Origin: Hondaea fermentalgiana
Lineage: Eukaryota > Sar > Bigyra > Thraustochytrida > Thraustochytriidae
DNA length: 64,000 nt
Assembly (NCBI GenBank): GCA_014084085.1
Contig: NPFB01000019.1
Coordinates: forward strand, 755,655-819,654
Direction of reading: 5' to 3'
Part shown: piece after piece, positions 56,669 to 64,000 of the stretch
Layout: every line of letters starts with the position of its first letter
How positions within the stretch are numbered: position 1 is the first letter of the stretch
Program-made: the position numbers and the translations under genes
Notes under the pieces: generated by a model
What the model was told of the DNA's origin: nothing
Database searches by the model: none
Seen by the model: only the letters and a program-made list of their open reading frames with translations

Positions 56669-57203
56669 GCTTCGTCCATTCGCTCGATCTGGCCGAGGCA
56701 GCAGACAGAACCCCGACGCCGACGCCAGCAGACCCGACCCAGGCGACCCAGGCGACCCAGGCGACCGCGCGAGCGAGCGAGCGAGCGGGCCAGCGCGAGC
56801 GCGAGCGCGAGCGCGACACCGAGCAGAGCGCGGGCAGCGAGCGAGCAGCGCGGCCGCGAGCAGCAGAGGAGGAGCGAGCGCCGCGTAGCGGACTGTCGAG
56901 CGAGCGACAGGCGCCGCCCGGACCCTTCGCGCCTCGACCCGACCCGACTCGACCCGGCGCAGACGCCGCGCGAGGCCGGCCAGCGCGGGACGGAGACAGC
57001 GAGGCAGGGCAGGGAAGACCGCCCCGCGAGCAAGAGCAGGAGCAGGAGCAGGAGAAGGAGAAGGCCAAGAGCGAAGCCCCCGTCGACGGGACGGATACTT
57101 CCGCCACGGCAGCGAGCGCGAAACGCGACCTCAACGCTGACACAGACAGCGAGCGAGCCAGCCCAGCGAGCCAAGAAAGCAAGCGAACGAGCAGCCGAGC
57201 ACG

Positions 57204-58787
57204 ATGTTGGACCAAATGCTGAGCGAGGAGGAGTACGCTCCCGCAGAGTTCCTCGACCCGAACCAGGAGACCTGGCATGACGAGAGGCTGACCTTGGTCG
57301 TCTTTGGAGCCTCGGGAGACCTCGCCAAGAAGAAGACGTACCCGGCCATCTTCGACCTCTTTCGCGTCGGCGCCCTCCCGCGACTGACCATTGTGTGCGG
57401 CTATGCAAGGTCCAAGATGAGCGACGACGAATTTCGCTCGCGTATCCATGAATATCTCCAGGATAAGGGCTCCGAGGAGGAGCTCGAGCGCTTCCTCGAC
57501 ATTTGCATCTACCGCAGCGGACAGTACGACGGCATCGAGGAGTTCAAGGAGACAAGTGCCGAACTCCGCGCCCTCCACGAGTGCAAGGACGACCAGGAGG
57601 TAGAGAATCGCATGTACTACCTGGCCATCCCTCCCAACCAATTTCTCAACACGATCAAGACCACTCGCGAGGGAGGCATGTCCGAAACCGGATGGACTCG
57701 CGTCGTTGTGGAGAAGCCCTTTGGCCACGACACCGAATCGGCGAAAAAGCTTGGCGACGACATTGGCCAGTACTTTGACGAGTCCCACCTGTACCGCATC
57801 GATCACTACCTGGGCAAGGAGATGGTGCAGAACCTCGTCACTCTTCGCTTCGGCAACGCCTTCCTTGAGCCTCTATTTAATCGTGACCACGTCAAATCCG
57901 TCATTATCTCCTTCAAGGAGCCCTTTGGCACGGAGGGCCGCGGCGGCTACTTTGACTCGTACGGAATTATCCGCGATGTCATGCAAAACCATCTCATGCA
58001 GCTTCTCAGCATCATCGCAATGGAGCCCCCCGTCAAGGTCGCCGGCACCACCAAGGACGGAACCGACTATTCGCGCTTTGTTCGCGATGAAAAGGTCAAG
58101 GTTCTTGCTGCCGTCAAGCCCTGGTCCCTCGATGACGTCGTCCTCGGCCAATACGTCTCCAACGGGGACAAGCCGGGCTACCTCGACGATGAGACCGTCC
58201 CCGAGGGTTCCAACCAGCCCACCTACGCGGCTGTGCGCATGTTCATTCATAACAAGCGCTGGGATGGCGTGCCCTTCATCATGAAGGCTGGCAAGGCTCT
58301 CGACGAGAAAAAGTGCGAGGTGCGTTTCCAGTTCCGTGACCCGGCTGGCGCAGCCGCCATGTTCGGCGAGTCGCGCATTCCGCGTAACGAGCTCGTGCTC
58401 CGTCTTCAGCCCCAGGAGAGCATCTACATGAAGCTCAATGTGAAGAAGCCCGGTCTCGCCACTAGCATGGTGCAGAGTTCGCTCGACCTCGACTACACGG
58501 ATCGCTACGATGATCACCAGATTCCGGAGGCCTACACGCGTCTTTTGCTCGACGTTTTGCGCGGAAAGCAAGCAACCTTTGTTCGCGACGACGAGCTTCT
58601 TGCTGCCTGGGAAATTGTGACGCCTCTTTTGGAGGAAATCGAGTCGGGTGGTGTCAAGCCCATTCCGTACGAGTACGGATCGCGTGGCCCTGCCGAGGCT
58701 GACGAGCTCGTCAAGGAGTCTGGATACGTTCGCAACGCCGCGTACGCAGCACGCTACAACGACTGGAAGGAGTCCAAGAAGAAGTAA
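57204..58787 (+). CDS. G6PD: Glucose-6-phosphate 1-dehydrogenase
   Basis: Converts glucose 6-phosphate and NADP+ to 6-phosphogluconolactone and NADPH, the entry step of the oxidative pentose phosphate pathway. 527 residues from an ATG, the usual eukaryotic length; no targeting peptide, so probably cytosolic. The Rossmann loop GASGDLAKKK (~37-46) binds NADP+. The substrate site RIDHYLGKE (~198-206) carries the catalytic His-region and Lys. Other conserved parts are VVEKPFGHD, GTEGRGGYFDSYGIIRDVMQNHLMQLL, and WDGVPFIMKAGKALDEKKCE. An NADPH supply is important for lipid-accumulating protists, but that link is inference. It converges on cyclin H. Confidence 0.97.
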   Translation: MLDQMLSEEEYAPAEFLDPNQETWHDERLTLVVFGASGDLAKKKTYPAIFDLFRVGALPRLTIVCGYARSKMSDDEFRSRIHEYLQDKGSEEELERFLDICIYRSGQYDGIEEFKETSAELRALHECKDDQEVENRMYYLAIPPNQFLNTIKTTREGGMSETGWTRVVVEKPFGHDTESAKKLGDDIGQYFDESHLYRIDHYLGKEMVQNLVTLRFGNAFLEPLFNRDHVKSVIISFKEPFGTEGRGGYFDSYGIIRDVMQNHLMQLLSIIAMEPPVKVAGTTKDGTDYSRFVRDEKVKVLAAVKPWSLDDVVLGQYVSNGDKPGYLDDETVPEGSNQPTYAAVRMFIHNKRWDGVPFIMKAGKALDEKKCEVRFQFRDPAGAAAMFGESRIPRNELVLRLQPQESIYMKLNVKKPGLATSMVQSSLDLDYTDRYDDHQIPEAYTRLLLDVLRGKQATFVRDDELLAAWEIVTPLLEEIESGGVKPIPYEYGSRGPAEADELVKESGYVRNAAYAARYNDWKESKKK

Positions 58788-59301
58788 ACGCGCTTACGCT
58801 TACGCTTGCGTTGCGCCTTCGCTGTTGTGATTTCACTTCAGTTCGACGATGCCTCGATTGACCTCCTTTTTGACAGCTTTGTGTGCGCCCGAACGATGCG
58901 CGACTTTGTTTCCATTTTCATTTCTCATTACCACTACCGCTTTTCTCTTTTCTCTCCCCCACCCCTCATTTACGCAACTCTAAAACCATCTCATCTGAAT
59001 TTATGCTTTTCTTTTGCATTTCCGCGTTTCTCGTCCTTGTTCGCCACTTGTTCGCCATCTTCGCAATGACCCATTGACGTTACGTCATCAACGTGCTTAC
59101 ATCAGATACGCAATCGCGTCATCAACGTGAATGCCGAATCTGCATCAGCGCAGACGAACACACAAAGATAAAGAAAAAAGCAATGGTGATCCGCAAGCGA
59201 GCGAGTCGCCAAAAACAACCTCGCTCGCACTTTCAGTCATAATAACAAGAACAACGAGCAAGTAGATGGAGTGATGATAAAATAAGGCCACATAAGGCAA
59301 T
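58788..59301. other. Convergent 3' flanks of G6PD and cyclin H
   Basis: 514 bases, T-rich in the first half. A 13-bp direct repeat, CGTCATCAACGTG, is at 59083-59095 and 59117-59129. No gene supported. Confidence 0.5.
59083..59129. repeat. 13-bp direct repeat (CGTCATCAACGTG), 34-bp period
   Basis: Two perfect copies. Each contains CGTCA and ACGTG, the half-sites of CRE/bZIP and E-box/G-box type elements. They lie at the 3' side of both neighbouring genes. Confidence 0.85.
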
Positions 59302-60360
59302 CTACTTCTTCTCCGAGTCCTTCTTTTTCTTCTTCTTCTTCTTCTTCCTCTCCTTCTTTTCTGCTGAGGCTATCTCTTGCTCTTCGCCACGCGAACCACC
59401 GTCTTCCACTTTGATGCGCTTTCCGCTTGTGTCCATCTTGGCGTCATCGTCTGCGTCCTCCTTTTCATCTTCCGCGCCGTCGCCTGTCTCACGTTTGCGC
59501 TTGCGCTTGATAGGCTTGGTGTTTGCAGCTGGGAGCTTGGCACAGTGCTTCGTCCACTCTTTGACCCAGCCCTCGGCGTTGGCACTCGCCCTCAAAAGTC
59601 CGCCCATGGCCTTGACGGCTCCTTTGGCCTCCTTGAGTTGATTTCCCAGCGCGGTCAACTCCTCCAGAAGTGTTGCCGGCGGGTCAATCCCCTCGGGGAG
59701 GATCCATGCCAAAAGTTCTTCTCGCGAAAAGTCAGGGGCATTCTTTTTCACTTCCCCATGCGCCGTCACCAGCGCTGCGAAAGCAAGTCGTGACGGAGGT
59801 TGGAGAAACAGAAGGTCCGTATACAGCACGTTTTGCAACAGGTTTCTGGCTGATGTCTCGAGCGAACGCCACATCTTGGCTCGCTTGGGGTCCTTGGCGC
59901 GTAGCGCTTCCATAAGGCCCTCAAGTGGGCGCTGCGGCGAAAAGATGGCGAGCTCAAAGTCGATGCCGCCCAGAAACGCAATTTCGTTCTCTACAATCAT
60001 CTCTGGCGCTGTGTTGGCAAGTGCACCTAACTTGTCCACGCGAACGCCGCGCAAATCACTCGTGAGCGGAATTTCCTCCGCCTTGCCGGCAACGTAGACT
60101 GCGACTGCGCGCATGACGAATGGATTAAACTGCAGCATGGAGTTTCGCAGAAAGAATCGTTTGAAAAACGAAGATGCAGTCCAAAAGAGGACATCGGCGT
60201 ATTGAGAAGAGCGCGCCGACTCTGAACCGCCCTTGCCGTCGTCTGCGACGTCGACAAGACGTTCATTCAACTTGCGCGCTTCCTTGGGATCAAGACACCA
60301 TGCTCGAATTTTGTTCAAGTAAATCGCCTCTATCGCCTTGGTCTCCTCCTCTGTCAGCAT
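59302..60360 (-). CDS. CCNH: Cyclin H (TFIIH/CAK subunit), N-terminus probably frameshifted
   Basis: Regulatory partner of CDK7 in the CDK-activating kinase and TFIIH. From the first in-frame ATG (60360) it has 352 residues. The first cyclin box contains SFFKRFFLRNSMLQFNPFVMR and YVAGKAEEI, the cyclin H hallmarks, then ENEIAFLGGIDFELAIFSPQRPLEG. The second box follows with YTDLLFLQPPSRLAFAAL. The C-terminal ~100 residues are Lys/Glu-rich with a polylysine end. The homologous frame continues upstream of 60360 to ~60444 without an ATG (RVRADVRSAQVKAAEARG, as expected for the cyclin H N-terminus), while an ATG at 60448 sits one base out of frame. See the finding on the A6 run at 60433-60438. Confidence 0.88.
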   Translation of the reverse strand: MLTEEETKAIEAIYLNKIRAWCLDPKEARKLNERLVDVADDGKGGSESARSSQYADVLFWTASSFFKRFFLRNSMLQFNPFVMRAVAVYVAGKAEEIPLTSDLRGVRVDKLGALANTAPEMIVENEIAFLGGIDFELAIFSPQRPLEGLMEALRAKDPKRAKMWRSLETSARNLLQNVLYTDLLFLQPPSRLAFAALVTAHGEVKKNAPDFSREELLAWILPEGIDPPATLLEELTALGNQLKEAKGAVKAMGGLLRASANAEGWVKEWTKHCAKLPAANTKPIKRKRKRETGDGAEDEKEDADDDAKMDTSGKRIKVEDGGSRGEEQEIASAEKKERKKKKKKKKKDSEKK

Positions 60361-61126
60361 GGTCTTGGGATCTATGCCTCGGGCTTCTGCCGCCTTCACC
60401 TGAGCGCTACGCACGTCTGCGCGGACTCGATCTTTTTTGGTTCGTCATGTTGCCGCGTCCGTCCCATCGTATCCGAGTCAGTCAGCCGTTCCTTTGTCTG
60501 CACGCCACATCGCAAAACTCCATCCGACTCCTCCTCGCACGGCACTTGATGATCGGTGGTGCCCTCCACGCCTGACAATCGCGGTGACTGCCGCGCAGGA
60601 AGCCTTTTAGTCTTGCACGTTGTCGTCGTCGTCGTCGTCGATGTCGTCGTCGTCGAGGAGGCCTCGACTCGACCCTGTTTGTGTCATTCCCGCCGGCACT
60701 TACCGACATCCTCCTGCGAAGGAAAGGTCCAGTGCGCCTTTTGCGTGGACCGCTCATAGCTCGCCATCGGCCGCTCGTCCACGGGCGTGCGACCGCGCGC
60801 GCGCACGCCCTCGCGCTCGAGCTCGCTGCCGTCGTAGCTTTGTTGGCCTCTTGTAGTAGCTAGTAGTATAGCAGAGGCAGCATGCGGAACTGCCGCGGAA
60901 CGGACGCGGATCCGGGACCTGCCGGAAGAAAAAACGCGATTCGGCCTACGAGCAGCGGCTGCAAGTGCAGAATGCGGGCGCGGGAAGTGCGGAGGCGGGG
61001 CCGCAAGTGCGGAATGCGCGCCAGAACAGTGAAGCTGCGCGGAGAAGGAGCAGCAGGGGCAAGTAAGTAAGCAAGCAGAAAGAGCAAAACGCCTCGGGCA
61101 TTCCGAGGGCGTCGCGCGCGCGCGCG
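60361..61126. other. Divergent region between cyclin H and TBC-domain genes
   Basis: 766 bases. The part next to cyclin H (60361-60448) is probably its true coding N-terminus. The remainder is GC-rich, with a GTC/GTCGTC run (~60617-60655), CGCGCG runs (~60795-60815) and purine-rich GCGGAAGTGCGG sequence (60965-61010). No other gene supported. Confidence 0.5.
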
Positions 61127-62974
61127 ATGCTGTCGCGCAGAGAGAGGTGGTTCGCGCTGAGCGGCGCGTCCTGGCTGCGGTCGCACGCGATCTCGAGCGC
61201 CAGCGCCGGCAGCAATGGCAGCCTCAGCGGCAACGCGAGCAGACCCGGCCTGCGCACGATGAACCCAAACACAGACGCCGGCGACGTCGTTCGCGGCGGC
61301 ACGCTCGCTGTCGCCGACGTCAATGACCACGAGGAGGAAGAGGTCGACGACGACGCAATTCGAGCTCGCCGGGTTGAGACGAGGTACGGGCGAGGGTGTC
61401 TGTCGTACAAAGCAGCCTTGGAGGCTAGAGGGAGCGACGAGGATGTGCTTGAGGAGGACGAACTCATTGATCGGGACCTGGGCCGCGTGCGAAGCGAGCT
61501 CGTCGATGCACTTTTTGCGACGCGTGGAGTCCCATTCAAGCTACAAACCGTCCTCGCGAGCGCGCGACGGGTACTGCGCGCCTTTTGCACGCGCAATCCG
61601 CACCTTGGGTATGTGCAGGGGTTTCACCATATGGTGATTGTCTTGCTGTCGGAATTTTATGATGATCGCAACGTCGCTGCGACGGCCTACGAAGAGGAGC
61701 GCGCGTTTTGGGTCTTTTGCGCCCTGTGCGAGACAATTATGGGCAATAGGTTCTATGCGAAGGACGGCCCGCGTAAACTTCAAGGTTACATGAACGCCGT
61801 GGAGTGTGTGTCAGAGTCAATTGGGCGGAAAAAGTTTCATGGCATCAGAAGCGTCGATAAAGAAAGCGTCGTACAGTTGCTTTCGCTGAAATGGCTCTTG
61901 CACCTTTGGGCTGATGACGCCGTCGTGTCCGACGCCGCTGTCCTCAAGCGCATCTGGGACTGCGTTTTTCTCTCTGCAGCGGGTTGTGCCAGCATGAACC
62001 CGCCTGAAAGCGCTTTGCGCAGTGTATATAGTGGACATAAGCCTCTAGTGCCGCGGGCAACGGACTTTCACCTGCGTCTCGCCGTCGCCATGATTGAGGA
62101 TACGCCAATCCTTGCCATTCCCGAGGAGCTCCAAGATTCGGACGACGATGATGAGAGTGAAGGTTACTCGTCGCCCCTTGAGAGATGCTCGAGCGACCTT
62201 GCCACTCAACTTCTTAAACTCAATGTCCCATCTCCTCCCTCCACAGCGCGGGAACCGGAACATCCAGACACGTCTTCGCACTCACATGAAAGCGGCGAAT
62301 TTGCTGATGCGCCTTTTACGACGCGAAGTCTGCGCCCGAGCCCGTCCTTGCAGAGTCTGCAGGAAGCTCCGAAGCTTCGTCGAAAAGCTAGTCTTGAAGA
62401 AATGGGAGCGCATGCGACAGGGTTCGTTTATAACGCAGTGCTGAAGCGCGTGCGGAAACTCACGCTCCGCAAGCTCGAGGGCCTCATTGCACTTGCGGAA
62501 CAAATCGTTCTGCTCAAGTCAGATACCCACGAAGCTGAGGCCGAGGCCGAGGCCCACGCGGCCGCTCGCGGCGAAACCAATGAGGATACGTCCAAGGCCG
62601 TTCTCGAGTTTATTGAAAAGCTAAGCAGCTCACGGAACCGCAGCGTGCCCATTCGATACAATACCTTCAAGCGCTTGGCGATCACGGCATGCCCCACCTG
62701 GACGGTGTCAGATATCATGGCCGTGTTTTCAACGCTCGACGTGAGCCGCAGCGGCCAGGTCTCGTCGCATTACCTCATTCGCCAGCTTCCTTTTCGATTT
62801 GCGGACCGTCCCGTTGGTGAAATTGAGAGCTTGGCTACTGCCATTTACACGCACACCGCCGCGCAGCACGACGTACAAATGTCACAAAGCGATAGCTTTG
62901 TCAGCACTGACTTTGATGGGCCGGACGAGTCGTGCTCTGCCGGTCCTGGAGGATCGATGTGTCTCGTGCAGTGA
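61127..62974 (+). CDS. TBC-domain (Rab GAP-like) protein
   Basis: 615 residues from an ATG. Residues ~100-310 form a TBC domain: LIDRDLGRVRSELVDAL (the IxxDxxR region with the arginine finger), YVQGFHHMVIVLL (the YxQ glutamine finger), AFWVFCALCETIMGNRF, and LKWLLHLWADD...LKRIWDCVFL. TBC proteins stimulate GTP hydrolysis by Rab GTPases in membrane traffic; both catalytic residues look present. Residues ~330-440 are Ser/Glu/Pro-rich. A C-terminal region (~515-575) contains FSTLDVSRSGQVSSHYL, a degenerate EF-hand-like loop. The start could be the later Met at ~45. The Rab target is unknown. Confidence 0.82.
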   Translation: MLSRRERWFALSGASWLRSHAISSASAGSNGSLSGNASRPGLRTMNPNTDAGDVVRGGTLAVADVNDHEEEEVDDDAIRARRVETRYGRGCLSYKAALEARGSDEDVLEEDELIDRDLGRVRSELVDALFATRGVPFKLQTVLASARRVLRAFCTRNPHLGYVQGFHHMVIVLLSEFYDDRNVAATAYEEERAFWVFCALCETIMGNRFYAKDGPRKLQGYMNAVECVSESIGRKKFHGIRSVDKESVVQLLSLKWLLHLWADDAVVSDAAVLKRIWDCVFLSAAGCASMNPPESALRSVYSGHKPLVPRATDFHLRLAVAMIEDTPILAIPEELQDSDDDDESEGYSSPLERCSSDLATQLLKLNVPSPPSTAREPEHPDTSSHSHESGEFADAPFTTRSLRPSPSLQSLQEAPKLRRKASLEEMGAHATGFVYNAVLKRVRKLTLRKLEGLIALAEQIVLLKSDTHEAEAEAEAHAAARGETNEDTSKAVLEFIEKLSSSRNRSVPIRYNTFKRLAITACPTWTVSDIMAVFSTLDVSRSGQVSSHYLIRQLPFRFADRPVGEIESLATAIYTHTAAQHDVQMSQSDSFVSTDFDGPDESCSAGPGGSMCLVQ

Positions 62975-63851
62975 TGACCTTACCCTTTCCCATATCCCAA
63001 TTGTTAGAGTCCCTTTGGCGCTCCGGCCAATGTCGCTGCACTGCACGTTCTTATCACAGACTAAGAGTCATAAACGGCAGCTTGTACTGTATGTAATTCT
63101 CGAAGGCTTGCCTGTCAAATTCTCTTTGATGGGCAATCGCATTCAATAGAGCGTCGACCGAGGCATGAACACAGCCGATTATTTCTTCTTCCTTGTGGGG
63201 AAGGCTCACCCCCTCCGCGCTCTTTTGCGTCGAGGGTTCTTCTCTTTAGCCTTCCACGTCACACCAGTCGTGTCGCTCGCTCGCGTCTTTTTCCTTCATC
63301 AACAAACTCGAAAGACTCTTTCACACAAACCAGTGTCGCTTTCTCTCCAAACTCCCATTCGCAGCTTGCACCCAGCAAGCGCCACGTTTGCGTGCGTGTC
63401 CGCATCGAGCGGCGCATTGCAAGGGACTCGTGCAAGTCCAACTTACTTGCGGCACCCAGCTCGATCGTTCGTCCCGACTTTTCTTGGGGGTGCCGCAGCT
63501 CTCCTCGCTCTTCTGCGCCGGGTCCTGTGCACCCTCATCCCATATCAAACACTTTCTATCCGGGTCTTGTATGCAGAGTGGTCGGCGCAAGACGCGCGCG
63601 GTGCCCCCCGCGGCGGCCATGGTTGCGTTGAGTAAAGGCGCGCTCAAGAACATGACAGCGAGCGGCAGAAAGCAATCGCGCGCAGCAAACAGCCGCGTCC
63701 GAGCAGCGGCGCGCGGGCAGCTGGCCGGGAGCGAGAGCGCGGGGAAGGGAGCGAAGGGGAGGAGAAGAGAGGATCACAGACGCACGGCGCGTCGAGATCC
63801 GCGCTCGAGGTTCTCCGGGAAGAGGGGGTTTCTGCTGCGCGAAGAAAGAAG
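62975..63851. other. Region between TBC gene and right-edge gene
   Basis: 877 bases between same-strand genes. The first ~180 are lower-GC (3' untranslated region). From 63160 several short frames (60-160 codons) exist without motifs. The last ~150 bases are purine-rich on + and lead to the ATG at 63852. Confidence 0.45.
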
Positions 63852-64000
63852 ATGGGGCAAGTCTTCGCGGCGCTGACGCGCGAGCGCAGGCTGCCGCTGC
63901 TGGCGCTCGCGATCGCGATGCTGCGCGTGCAAAAGACGGGAAAACATGAGAGCCTGCTGGAAAAGTTTGGCGAGATCTTTGCCAACGGTTCGTACAGCGT
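63852..64000 (+). CDS. Start of an unidentified gene (3' partial)
   Basis: An ATG at 63852 opens a frame that stays open to the window end (49 complete codons). The product begins MGQVFAALTRERRLPLLALA, so Gly2 with Ala6 loosely fits N-myristoylation. An amphipathic or hydrophobic helix (LPLLALAIAMLRV) and LLEKFGEIFANGSYS follow. Too little is visible to name it. Support comes from the open frame, the clean ATG after a purine-rich leader, and protein-like composition compared with the Arg/Ala/Ser shadows around it. Confidence 0.4.
   Translation, partial: MGQVFAALTRERRLPLLALAIAMLRVQKTGKHESLLEKFGEIFANGSYS

Larger units (their letters stand above)
54565..57203. other. Long repeat-rich region between SfsA-like gene and G6PD
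   Basis: 2,639 bases, the largest non-coding block, between two same-strand genes. In order it holds an ATGT array directly after the SfsA stop, a 17-bp tandem duplication (54751-54784), GTCGACCTCGACC hexamer repeats (~55145-55195), AGGCG repeats (55200-55233), C/T-rich ATTCCTTC repeats (~56385-56425), TTCC repeats (56634-56668), and GCGAGC repeats (~56765-56812). Large frames (up to 391 codons antisense) are repeat products. No gene is supported. Confidence 0.5.

Noticed and set aside
56572..57222. Upstream + frame overlapping the G6PD start by 19 bases, considered as a regulatory uORF
   Set aside because: It begins at TTG, not ATG, and translates the GCGAGC and CCAGGCGAC repeats. No evidence of coding.
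56631..57806. 391-codon minus-strand frame overlapping the G6PD 5' end
   Set aside because: It crosses repeat tracts and the G6PD N-terminus; its product is Ser/Arg/Leu simple sequence.
1..64000. tRNA, rRNA or spliceosomal RNA genes
   Set aside because: Intergenic regions were scanned by eye for GGTTCRA-type T-arms and familiar rRNA segments; none had a matching acceptor stem. A tRNAscan or Infernal run would be decisive.
1..64000. Transposons, retroelements or integrated viral genes
   Set aside because: No reverse transcriptase, transposase, integrase or capsid-like motifs and no long terminal or inverted repeats were seen.

Overview
The window is nuclear DNA from a GC-rich, intron-poor unicellular eukaryote. 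Nearly every gene is one long uninterrupted reading frame with an ATG start, yet the products are eukaryotic: TFIID and TFIIH subunits, a Ran-binding nucleoporin, V-ATPase, a mitochondrial carrier, an anoctamin, a tubulin ligase and a centriolar WD40 protein. The WDR90/POC16-like protein and the TTLL imply that the organism builds centrioles and probably a flagellum. Compact, mostly intronless genes separated by tetra- and pentanucleotide tracts would suit a thraustochytrid/labyrinthulid stramenopile. That placement is inference; no marker gene in the window proves it.

Left third (1-22 kb): a flavin monooxygenase cut by the left edge; CMS1-like ribosome biogenesis factor; a prenylated inositol 5-phosphatase-like protein; TAF11 (5' end lost in a 100-N gap); a CANT1-type apyrase; nicotinate phosphoribosyltransferase; a Spinster-like MFS transporter; an HSL-type alpha/beta hydrolase; a TPR protein; a cytosolic 5'-nucleotidase III; and an anoctamin. 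Middle (22-44 kb): V-ATPase subunit D; a myristoylated EF-hand protein; a 994-residue coiled-coil protein; a small charged protein; PNGase A; the mitochondrial S-adenosylmethionine carrier; a RanBD/FG nucleoporin; RRS1; and a membrane-anchored TTLL. Right third (44-64 kb): the 1,788-residue WDR90-like protein; a tiny membrane protein; a TLC-domain protein; a eukaryotic SfsA homologue; glucose-6-phosphate dehydrogenase; cyclin H with a probable frameshift; a TBC-domain protein; and a fragment running off the right edge.

The strongest large-scale signal is layout. Genes alternate strand almost perfectly (22 of 27 neighbouring pairs switch). Convergent gaps are short (63-718 bp). Divergent gaps are long (about 600-1,980 bp) and hold most of the simple-repeat tracts. 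Some divergent pairs fit together functionally (TTLL with WDR90; RanBD nucleoporin with RRS1), which suggests shared bidirectional promoters.

No transposon, CRISPR array, rRNA, convincing tRNA or virus-derived gene was recognised. No clearly new multi-gene system is visible. The most unusual items are altered active-site positions in the 5-phosphatase, a loss of calcium-site residues in the anoctamin, a transmembrane-anchored TTLL, the SfsA homologue, and several unrecognised proteins.
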